This document shows, piece by piece, positions 1 to 5,662 of a DNA stretch of 7,810 nucleotides; positions within the stretch are counted from its first letter, which is position 1, and each line of letters begins with the position of its first letter. The DNA is from Actinomycetota bacterium. GTDB lineage: Bacteria > Actinomycetota > Thermoleophilia > Solirubrobacterales > 70-9. Position numbers and translations under genes: made by a program. Where the stretch lies: positions 1-7,810 of the forward strand of contig VAYK01000059.1 of the NCBI GenBank assembly GCA_005884985.1, in the 5' to 3' direction. The notes under the pieces were generated by a model, which had not been told where the DNA came from, ran no database searches, and saw only the letters and a program-made list of their open reading frames with translations.

Positions 1-106
1 AGGGGCCGGCGACACAGCTCGCCCCCTTCGGCAGCGACGCCGTGACGTCCTGGAGCACGACCTTGGAGTCCCGCTCGATCGTCACCCCGTCGAGCTCGAA
101 GAGCAT
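1..106 (-). CDS. ABC transporter ATP-binding protein, N-terminal fragment (cut by left edge)
   Basis: Reading leftward from ATG at 106-104, the frame is open to the window edge. It encodes a typical ABC ATPase start: MLFELDGVTIERD, then VVLQDVTASLPKG, then VAGP at the edge. The aromatic A-loop region (F3), the 'L.DV....KG' strand-turn and the final GP directly before the expected Walker A loop (GPSGxGKST) match the first 35 residues of the family. The Walker A itself, the Q-loop, signature and Walker B lie outside the window, so substrate and direction of transport cannot be told. The protein would be the cytoplasmic ATPase of a membrane transporter. No Shine-Dalgarno sequence precedes the ATG; instead a -10-like hexamer sits exactly where a leaderless transcript would need it. 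The gene is divergent from the sigma factor gene. Confidence 0.85.
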   Translation of the reverse strand, partial: MLFELDGVTIERDSKVVLQDVTASLPKGASCVAGP

Positions 107-322
107 CGGCGGATTATCACTCGCCGCGAGAGCTCCCAACCCAAGACCGCGTGTTCACGGACCTCCCCGGCTCCCCAGCCCGTACTCCCAGGGATGCACG
201 GCCATTCAGCCCGCCGCGCTGTCGGGCCCCTGGTGTCGCCCGCACGACCCTGACCAGGCTGCCCGGATCAGCCCGCTGAACGCAGCTGAGAAGGCGGGGC
301 GCAGACAGGGACCTGGTGTGCC
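107..322. other. Divergent intergenic region
   Basis: This is the spacer between the leftward ABC ATPase and the rightward sigma factor gene. I see no convincing small gene: the open frames across it are GC-rich shadows without family resemblance. Apart from the leaderless-type -10 at 118-113, I could not identify a clear housekeeping or ECF-type promoter for the sigma factor gene. Confidence 0.5.
113..118 (-). promoter_or_regulatory. Possible -10 box of a leaderless promoter for the ABC ATPase
   Basis: On the minus strand this reads GATAAT, five of six matches to TATAAT. It is followed by six bases (CCGCCG) and then the ATG at 106. This spacing would put the transcription start on the A of the start codon, giving a leaderless mRNA, which is common in Actinobacteria. 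A poor -35 candidate (TTGGGA, 139-134) lies upstream with a short 15-base spacer. The call rests on position and on the lack of a ribosome binding site; it is an inference. Confidence 0.4.
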
Positions 323-1054
323 GTGCGGCGCGTAATGCACGTGATGGCCCATGTCCGGACCGTTCGGGGGAAGATGGCGCTGCTGCGACCCGCGGTGGTC
401 GCTTCAACGTCCGGGGAGGACGCCGAGTTGGCCATCGACCGGGCCACCGACAGAATCGTCGTACCGCTTGCGAAGCGCAGGCCGCTCGGGCGGTGGGCTG
501 AGGCCGATCAGCGCCGGGAGCGGCGCTGGATTCGGGCGGCGCAGACCGGCTCCGAGGAGGCGCTGGAGCAGCTCTACAGGCGCCACTGGCCGTGGGCTCA
601 CCGGGCCGCCTTCCTGGTGGTCCACGATGCCGCAGCGGCCGAGGACATCGCGCAGGAGGCCTTCCTGGCGGCGGTGCGGGCGCTGGACCGCTTCGATCGC
701 CGGCGCCCGTTCGGCCCCTGGCTGAACCGGATCGTCGTCAACCGGGCGATCGACTGGGCTCGGGCCCGAGCGCTGCGCCCAGAAGCCGCGATCGAGGGGG
801 AGCCGGGTGGGGGCGCCGGCTCGCGTGACCGAACGCAGGAGCCCGGGCGCAGCGGCCCCTATTCGGGGAGCGTCGTCGCCGCGCTCGCCTCGCTCTCGCC
901 AGAGCATCGGGCGGTCGTCGTCCTGCGCTACCTGCTCGAGTACACGCCCGGGGAGATCGCCGAGGCGCTCGAGCTGCCCAGGGGGACGGTCAACTCGCGG
1001 CTGCGGCGGGCTCTGGATCGACTGCAGATACAGCTGGAAGGTGAGGGGTCGTGA
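323..1054 (+). CDS. RNA polymerase sigma factor, ECF (sigma-70 family)
   Basis: This is a 243-residue sigma factor that directs RNA polymerase to a specific promoter set. Region 2 spans about residues 77-150, with the core-binding helix EDIAQEAFLAAVRALDRFD and the -10-contacting segment PFGPWLNRIVVNRAIDWARA. Region 4 spans about 186-236, with LSPEHRAVVVLRYLLEYTPG followed by the helix-turn-helix EIAEALELPRGTVNSRLRRA. A Gly/Pro/Arg-rich linker (about 151-183) joins them, and no region 3 is seen, as in ECF factors. About 60-70 charged residues precede region 2, longer than a minimal ECF protein. The start is uncertain: GTG 323, ATG 335, ATG 344 and ATG 374 are in frame and none has a good, well-spaced ribosome binding site; ATG 374 would give 226 residues. 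The stop overlaps the next start by four bases (GTGA, 1051-1054), implying translational coupling to its probable membrane partner. Confidence 0.92.
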   Translation: MRRVMHVMAHVRTVRGKMALLRPAVVASTSGEDAELAIDRATDRIVVPLAKRRPLGRWAEADQRRERRWIRAAQTGSEEALEQLYRRHWPWAHRAAFLVVHDAAAAEDIAQEAFLAAVRALDRFDRRRPFGPWLNRIVVNRAIDWARARALRPEAAIEGEPGGGAGSRDRTQEPGRSGPYSGSVVAALASLSPEHRAVVVLRYLLEYTPGEIAEALELPRGTVNSRLRRALDRLQIQLEGEGS

Positions 1055-2215
1055 ACGAGAGGCGACTCACGGAGCTGCTCCGCGACATTCCGGTGCCGGA
1101 CGAGCGCCAGGCCCAGGAGCGCGGGTGGAGGGTCGTGCGGGCTTCGTTGGAGGCGCGGCATCCCGTTCCGGCCAGGCTGCACCTGAACCGGCTCGCGATC
1201 GCGCTGGCGGTTGGCCTGCTTCTCGCGGCCATCGCGCTGAGCCCTGCCGGGGCGAAGGTCGCCGACCTGGTCCACGACGTCGTCCAGCCCGGCGAGCAGA
1301 ATGCCCGGCCGGCGCTGACCTCGCTGCCCGCGCCAGGACGCCTGCTGGTTACCTCCGCCAAGGGGCCATGGGTCGTCGACCAGGACGGCTCGAAGCGACT
1401 GCTGGGCGCCTACGAAGAGGCCGCGTGGTCGCCGCACGGCCTGTTCGTGGCCGTCACTCGGGGACGGGCGCTCACCGCCGTGGACCCGGTGGGGACGGTG
1501 CGCTGGTCGCTCGCCGCACGCCGCCCGGTGAGCAACCCCGCCTGGTCGAGCTCCGGCGTCAGGGTCGCCTATCTCAGCGGCAGCTCGCTGCGGATCGTCG
1601 CGGGCGACGGGACGGACGATCGTCTGCTCGCCAGCCACGTCGCCCGGGTGGCGCCGGCCTGGAGGCCGCTTCGGATGCCGGTGCCCGCCGGCCAGGTGGC
1701 CACCGGGCCGCGGACGAACGTCCTCGCCTATGCGGACCGTCGCGGCCGAGTCACGGTGCGCGACGTGGATTCCGGCACGGTGCTGCTGCGCTCGCCCCCG
1801 GGTCCCACGCCGATCCAGCTCTCGTGGTCATCGGACGGCAAGCGCCTGCTGAGCGTCTCCCGGCACGCCGATCCGCGCCGCGAGCTTCAGGCCCGGCACG
1901 CACCGAGTCGCGGCCGTCGAAACGAGGGGCCACTCGCGGGCGACGAATCACAGCGTCGTGCTTTTCGGGCGAACCGACATCGAGAACTTCCTCTCCCAGC
2001 AGCTGTTCGTGGGACCCGGTCGGTTCGGGGGCCTGGCTTGGTCGCCGGACGGGGGTTGGCTCCTGGTCGGCTGGCGCGACGCCGACCAGTGGCTCTTCCT
2101 GCGCCCGAGCGACGGCAGGGTGCGGGCCGTCGGGCACATCTCCCGGCAGTTCGATCCCGGCGCGAGCGGCCAGCCACCCTTCCCGGGCATCAGCGGTTGG
2201 TGGGGCGCGCGCTGA
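1051..2215 (+). pseudogene. Membrane-anchored beta-propeller protein, likely anti-sigma/sensor partner; frameshifted
   Basis: The GTG start at 1051 overlaps the sigma factor stop and has a purine-rich GGTGAGGGG ahead of it. A cytoplasmic segment of about 45 residues (MNERRLTELLRDIPVPDERQ...) is followed by one membrane helix (about 46-64, LAIALAVGLLLAAIAL). An outer part then carries WD40/TolB-like blades marked by AAWSPHG, PAWSSSG, LSWSSDGKRLLSV and LAWSPDGGWLLVGW. Topology and pairing suggest an anti-sigma or sensor protein holding the upstream sigma factor; I see no zinc-binding HxxxCxxC anti-sigma motif. The first frame is sensible up to about 1870. From about 1862-1880 the meaningful protein (AASFRPGTHRVAAVETRG, then VVLFGRTDIENFLSQQLF) continues in the next frame to TGA 2213-2215. 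The downstream frame has its own stop at 1850-1852, so the shift lies after that. The blade at the junction looks about 20 residues short. Either a decayed gene or an assembly error. Confidence 0.75.
1853..1880 (+). other. Frameshift/deletion junction in the propeller gene
   Basis: The upstream coding frame (through LLSVSRHADPRR) and the downstream one (IRAASFRPGTHRVA) meet here. TGA at 1850-1852 closes the downstream frame on its left, fixing the left limit. Restoring one frame would need insertion of 3n+2 bases. Between a WSSDG blade strand and the AxFxPGxHRVA strand the family usually has a further strand-turn, which is missing, so this looks like a deletion rather than a one-base slip. 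The missing length is estimated from memory of related proteins. Confidence 0.6.
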
Positions 2216-2218
2216 TCG

Positions 2219-2236
2219 GTTGGCCGGAGGGCCAGC
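2219..2236. terminator. Hairpin between convergent genes, possible bidirectional terminator
   Basis: TGGCC (2221-2225) pairs perfectly with GGCCA (2230-2234) around a GGAG loop. The stem extends by a T-G and a G-C pair to 2219/2236. It sits in the 21-base gap between the propeller-gene stop (2215) and the amidohydrolase stop (2237), where a shared terminator is expected. There is no T-run on either side, so it is not a classic intrinsic terminator. Confidence 0.4.
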
Positions 2237-3703
2237 TCACCCCGGCCATCCTTGGTGGTGCTCGCGGACCCGCGCCACCTCGGCGGCGTTCCGCGGCCCG
2301 TAGGTGGTGTGCTTGGCGCCGATCTGGCGACGAATCTCCTCCAGCTCGCGGCGCGTGAACTGACACTCGTCGGTTCGCGGCTCGATCCCGTAAACGCGGG
2401 CGCCGTTCCGGCCAAGGATCTTCGCCTTGCGCTCGCGGGTCAGCTCCGGGTAGCCGAAGCGCTCCTGGAACTCCGGCGAGATCTCGAATGAGCGAAGGGT
2501 CTGGATCTGGTCCTGTGGGGAGCCGTAGAAGATGCAGTCGGTTCCCCAGAGCACGTTGTCCTCGCCGACGTAGCGGAGCAGCTTGCCGAGCAGGTGGGAG
2601 GCCTGCGTGGGGTCGCGCATGATCGTCCACCAGGTCGAGCCGAGCTCGGCGTGGACGTTCTCGTTCGGCCCCACCCCGTGCTTCCGCATCGCCGTGATCA
2701 GGCGGTTGACGCCTTGGTCTTGTGTCGTGCGGGTGTACGGGCCCTCCCGCGTTCCAACCTCGAACCCGGAGTGGTAGACGATGAAGTTGACGTCGGGGAA
2801 GTCGCGAGCGGCGCCGGGCACGTCGTCGGGAGACGCGTACCGGCTTCCCGCCCCGAACCCCTTGTGGGCGCAGATGGTCTTGATCCGAAGCTCGCGCGCC
2901 TTGTCGATGAACGCGTGCCCGACCTGGGGTAGGCCGGGGTCGGCGTCGTCCAGCCGCCAGGCGTTGCCCGGGTCGCCGAAGGCGTCGGGAAAGTGGGTGA
3001 ACACCTTCCACGCGGCGATCGGGTATCTGCGCGCGTTCGCCTCCATCTCGTCGAGGTTTGCCTCCAGCGGCCCGTAGTTCGGCAGTGCCTGAGCGTGGAG
3101 CAGAACCGAGTCCCAGCCACAGGCGAGCTCGGCCGTGTGGCGGGTCTCCTCCATGATCGCCGCCGAGAGCGGACTCCCCTTCGGCGCGATCGGAAGTGCC
3201 GACAGGGTGACCATGTTCGTGTCGCTACGGAGAAAGAAGTCCTCCAGGAACACCTCGCGCGCGAAGCAGGCGCGAGGATCGTCCTTGCCGCAGTTCACCT
3301 GTGGGAACACCGAGCCGAAGAACGGCTCGGTGCGCGTCGACGGCATCAGGTCGTACTCGAGGTGGTGTCCCTGGACGTCGAAGATGAACTCCTCGCCGGC
3401 GAGCGCCGCCCGAGCGGCATCCTGGTCCTTGCCCGCCTCGGCCGGGACGCTGTAGTGGCCACCCGACGAGTTGCCCGAGTCGCCGAGGCATCCCTGGAGC
3501 GTCAGCAGGGTCGTGGCCGCGGCTGAGGCCGTGAACAGGAATTTGCGCCGGGACATGCCGACGCTGCGCGCGTTCTCGCCGCACGCCAGGCGGGCCCGGC
3601 GGATCGCCTCGCGCTCGACGGCGCTCAGCGGCGGCGGCACGAACTCCCCGTTCGAGCACGGCCCGAACTTGATCGGAAGCCCCGGATCCTGCGACGCGGT
3701 CAC
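2237..3703 (-). CDS. Amidohydrolase family (TIM-barrel) protein with Tat lipoprotein signal
   Basis: From GTG 3703 this encodes 488 residues. Domain: Amidohydrolase_2-type metal-dependent hydrolase. Likely metal and catalytic motifs in order are FDVQGHH (108-114, HxH-like strand 1), TICAHKG (277-282), VYHSGFE (309-315) and LWGTDC (385-390, with the strand-8 Asp at 389). An export signal is present: a twin-arginine motif SRRKFL (51-56), a hydrophobic stretch ASAAATTLLTL and a lipobox-like LQGC (69-72), then a Gly/Ser spacer. It is therefore likely folded in the cytoplasm, exported by Tat and lipid-anchored outside. About 50 residues precede the RR motif (GPCSNGEFVPPPLS, then EREAIRRARLA), which is unusual for a signal peptide. 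ATG 3739 gives a longer form and ATG 3556 (MSRRKF) a conventional signal peptide; none has a clear ribosome binding site. I chose GTG 3703 because the protein reads sensibly from there. The frame stays open much further upstream, but that part is antisense to ku. Substrate unknown. Confidence 0.83.
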   Translation of the reverse strand: MTASQDPGLPIKFGPCSNGEFVPPPLSAVEREAIRRARLACGENARSVGMSRRKFLFTASAAATTLLTLQGCLGDSGNSSGGHYSVPAEAGKDQDAARAALAGEEFIFDVQGHHLEYDLMPSTRTEPFFGSVFPQVNCGKDDPRACFAREVFLEDFFLRSDTNMVTLSALPIAPKGSPLSAAIMEETRHTAELACGWDSVLLHAQALPNYGPLEANLDEMEANARRYPIAAWKVFTHFPDAFGDPGNAWRLDDADPGLPQVGHAFIDKARELRIKTICAHKGFGAGSRYASPDDVPGAARDFPDVNFIVYHSGFEVGTREGPYTRTTQDQGVNRLITAMRKHGVGPNENVHAELGSTWWTIMRDPTQASHLLGKLLRYVGEDNVLWGTDCIFYGSPQDQIQTLRSFEISPEFQERFGYPELTRERKAKILGRNGARVYGIEPRTDECQFTRRELEEIRRQIGAKHTTYGPRNAAEVARVREHHQGWPG

Positions 3704-3763
3704 ACCCCGGATACGGCCGCCTGGCGGCGCGAGGTCCATGAGGTTAGCGCGGTGCGCAAGATT

Positions 3764-3793
3764 CCTTCCCTGGGCGGCGGGTACCCAGGAAGG
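3764..3793. promoter_or_regulatory. Imperfect inverted repeat between amidohydrolase and ku
   Basis: CCTTCCCTGGG (3764-3774) and CCCAGGAAGG (3784-3793) form a 10-bp inverted repeat with one bulged C. The perfect 8-bp palindrome GGGTACCC (3779-3786) overlaps the loop and right arm. The repeat lies in the 117-base spacer between divergent genes, so an operator for one or both is more likely than a terminator. No regulator can be named from sequence alone. Confidence 0.4.
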
Positions 3794-3795
3794 AA

Positions 3796-3810
3796 GGCAA
3801 AGTTGGCAAA
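3796..3810 (+). repeat. GGCAAA direct repeat before ku
   Basis: GGCAAA occurs at 3796-3801 and again at 3805-3810 (9-base period), just before the ku ribosome binding site. It could be part of a regulatory site in the ku leader or chance; two short copies are weak evidence. Confidence 0.25.
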
Positions 3811-3812
3811 CT

Positions 3813-3817
3813 GAGGA
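3813..3817 (+). promoter_or_regulatory. Ribosome binding site of ku
   Basis: GAGGA ends three bases before ATG 3821. Spacing is short, but it supports this start, which also gives the standard Ku N-terminus (MARAIWSGSISFGLLNVPVK). Confidence 0.55.
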
Positions 3818-3820
3818 ACG

Positions 3821-4713
3821 ATGGCTAGGGCGATTTGGAGCGGATCGATCAGCTTCGGGCTGTTGAACGTGCCCGTGAAGCTGTACAGCGCCGTGTCGCG
3901 CAAGTCGGTCAGCTTTCGCGAGCTGCGCCAAACCGACAGCTCGCGCATCCGGCACAAGCGGGTCGCCGAGGCCGACGGCGAGGAGGTCCCCTACGAGGAG
4001 ATCGTCAAGGGTTACGAGGTCGCACCCGAGCAATACGTCGTCCTGACCCGCGACGAGCTCGAGGAGCTCGATCCGAAGAAGACGCGGGCGATCGAGATCC
4101 AGGACTTCGTGGATCTCGACGAGATCGACCCGATCTACTTTGACCATCCCTACTACCTGGGGCCCGACAAGGGCGCCGAGAAGGCCTACGCCCTGCTCGT
4201 TAAGGCAATGGCCGACTCGAAGAAGGTGGCGGTGGCCCGGTTCGTGCTCCGGAACCGCGAGCACCTGGCCGCCATCCGGCGGACGAGGTGGTCAGGCCCG
4301 AGGAGCTCGACGACGTGATCCCCGAGGACCGCCGCAAGCTCAGCAAGCGCGAGCTCGAGATGGCCAAGCAGCTGATCGAGTCGCTAAGCACCGGCTTCGA
4401 CGCCGACAAATACCGCGACGAGTACCGCGAGGAGCTGGTGGCGCTGATCGAGCGCAAGGCGCGGGGCGAGGAGGTCGTGGAGGCCGTCTCCGAGGAGCCG
4501 AAGCCCACCAAGGCGCCCGACCTGATGGCAGCGCTCGAGGAGAGCCTGGCCGCGATCCAGGGTGAGCCACTCGCCGCCGGCTCGAAACGCGACGGCGCCA
4601 GGCGCGACGCCGCCAAGCGGCCCAAGCGGACCGCCGCCACCAAGTCCGGCTCCAGCTCCAAGAGCCCCAAGACCAGATCGAGATCGCGAAGCAAGGCCAA
4701 AGCCGCGAAGTAG
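3821..4713 (+). pseudogene. ku: Ku, bacterial NHEJ DNA end-binding protein; frameshifted with internal deletion
   Basis: Bacterial Ku is a homodimeric ring that threads onto double-strand DNA ends and recruits LigD-type enzymes. The N-terminus AIWSGSISFGLLNVPVKLYS, the segment IRHKRVAEADGEEVPYEEIV, and FDHPYYLGPDKGAEKAYALL are diagnostic. After FVLRNREHLAAIR (residue 153, about 4279) the first frame becomes nonsense and ends at 4318. The Ku sequence resumes one frame over with ADEVVRPEELDDVIPEDRR (from 4279), continues with KLSKRELEMAKQLIESL and ALIERKARGEE, and ends in a Lys/Arg/Ser-rich DNA-binding tail at TAG 4711-4713. In the family, roughly 14-18 residues (a strand pair of the beta-barrel) lie between these two segments, so bases appear lost here as well as the frame. 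As written no complete Ku can be made. The sequence on both sides of the junction is otherwise well preserved, which fits a recent lesion or an assembly error. It is the first gene of a two-gene NHEJ unit with the polymerase downstream. Confidence 0.92.
4276..4282 (+). other. Deletion/frameshift junction in ku
   Basis: The codons ATC CGG of ...LAAIR (first frame) run straight into GCG GAC GAG of ADEVV (next frame), sharing one or more G/C bases at the joint. The loss must be 3n+1 bases to explain the frame. Comparison with known Ku proteins from memory suggests about 40-55 bases are missing. Confidence 0.65.
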
Positions 4714-4754
4714 ACGTAGACGGGCACCGGCTCGAGCTCACCAACCTCGACAAG

Positions 4755-5609
4755 GTGCTGTACCCGGCGTCGGGGCTCACCAAGGCCGAGGTGATCGACT
4801 ACTACGCGCGCATCGCCGACGCGATCCTCCCTCACCTGGCTGGGCGGCCGCTGACCCTGAAGCGCTACCCGAACGGGGTCGAGGACAAGTTCTTCTACGA
4901 GAAGCGCTGCCCCAAGCACCGGCCCGACTGGGTCGAGACGGCGCCGGTGTGGAGCGGGCGTAACGAGGGCGAGATCGACTACTGCATCTGCAACGACCGC
5001 GCGACGCTGATCTGGCTGGCCCAGCTGGCAGCGCTCGAGCTCCACCCGTCGCTTTCGCGCGCTCCCGAGATCCAGCGGCCGACGGCGATGGTCTTCGATC
5101 TCGACCCCGGCCCGCCGGCGAACATCGTCGACTGCTGCCGGGTCGCCCTCCGGCTGCGGGAGATGTTCGGCGGGCTGGGACTCGAGTGCTTACCGAAGAC
5201 CTCGGGGTCGAAGGGCCTCCAGGCCTACCTGCCGCTGAACGTCGACGGCGTCACCTACGAACAGACGAAGCCATTTGCGCACGCGGTCGCGCAGACCCTC
5301 CAGCGCGACGACCCCAAGCGCGTCGTCTCGAAGATGGCCAAGGACGTGCGGAAGGGCAAGGTGTTCGTCGACTGGAGCCAGAACGACCAGCACAAGACCA
5401 CGGTCGCCGTGTACTCGCTACGGGCGAAAGAACGGCCGACCGTATCGACCCCGGTGACATGGGACGAGGTCGAGGCCGCGGAGGAGTCGGGCGACGCGGA
5501 CTCGCTCAGGTTCGAGGCGCCCGAGGTCATCGAGCGGCTCTCGGAGCACGGCGACCTGTTCGCCCCCGTGCTCGACCTGGTCCAGGAGCTGCCCGACTCG
5601 CCGGGATAG
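4755..5609 (+). CDS. ligD: LigD-type primase-polymerase domain protein (stand-alone NHEJ polymerase)
   Basis: This belongs to the archaeo-eukaryotic primase-like polymerase family that fills gaps and adds (ribo)nucleotides at ends held by Ku. Numbering from GTG 4755, the visible motifs are KRYPNGVEDKFFYEKRCP (36-53), the LELHPS histidine (H97), the catalytic FDLDPG pair (D115, D117), KTSGSKGLQ (148-156) and FVDWSQN with the third metal-binding Asp (D206), then STPVTWDEVE. All three catalytic acids are present. Homology clearly begins earlier: in the same frame 4707-4754 reads REVDVDGHRLELTNLDK, the normal first strand of this domain. Yet no ATG, GTG or TTG occurs between the in-frame TGA at 4563-4565 and GTG 4755, and neither site has a ribosome binding site. 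The true start is therefore unresolved, and GTG 4755 is only the first usable codon. The protein ends after the polymerase domain, with no ATP-dependent ligase or nuclease domain, so a ligase must be encoded elsewhere. Convergent with gcvPB. Confidence 0.92.
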   Translation: MLYPASGLTKAEVIDYYARIADAILPHLAGRPLTLKRYPNGVEDKFFYEKRCPKHRPDWVETAPVWSGRNEGEIDYCICNDRATLIWLAQLAALELHPSLSRAPEIQRPTAMVFDLDPGPPANIVDCCRVALRLREMFGGLGLECLPKTSGSKGLQAYLPLNVDGVTYEQTKPFAHAVAQTLQRDDPKRVVSKMAKDVRKGKVFVDWSQNDQHKTTVAVYSLRAKERPTVSTPVTWDEVEAAEESGDADSLRFEAPEVIERLSEHGDLFAPVLDLVQELPDSPG

Positions 5610-5662
5610 CCGATCGCGAAGCTGGTCAGTGCCTTCCCACGGGCGGGATGCGCTGTCAACTA
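5610..5662. other. Convergent gap between ligD-type polymerase and gcvPB
   Basis: These 53 bases separate two facing stop codons. I looked for a terminator hairpin and found no stem longer than about four base pairs and no T-run. Confidence 0.5.

Noticed and set aside
807..2303. 498-codon plus-strand open frame over the sigma and propeller genes
   Set aside because: It is Arg/Gly/Pro/Ala-rich shadow sequence in the third frame; the overlapping frames carry the recognised domains.
2190..3011. Minus-strand 273-codon frame within the amidohydrolase
   Set aside because: Out-of-frame shadow of the amidohydrolase, rich in Arg and Pro, with no domain signal.
3740..4264. Upstream extension of the amidohydrolase frame to 675 codons
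   Set aside because: This part lies antisense to the 5' half of ku, whose protein is unmistakable on the plus strand; the extension has no family resemblance and reflects GC-rich codon bias.
4690..4713. Programmed -1 frameshift site joining Ku to the polymerase
   Set aside because: No X XXY YYZ heptamer occurs in the Ku frame here and no strong stem follows, so recoding is not supported beyond the overlap itself.
4562..4963. 133-codon frame bridging ku and the polymerase
   Set aside because: It is the third frame in the overlap zone; its Pro/Arg-rich product does not match Ku or LigD, so it is not the missing polymerase start.
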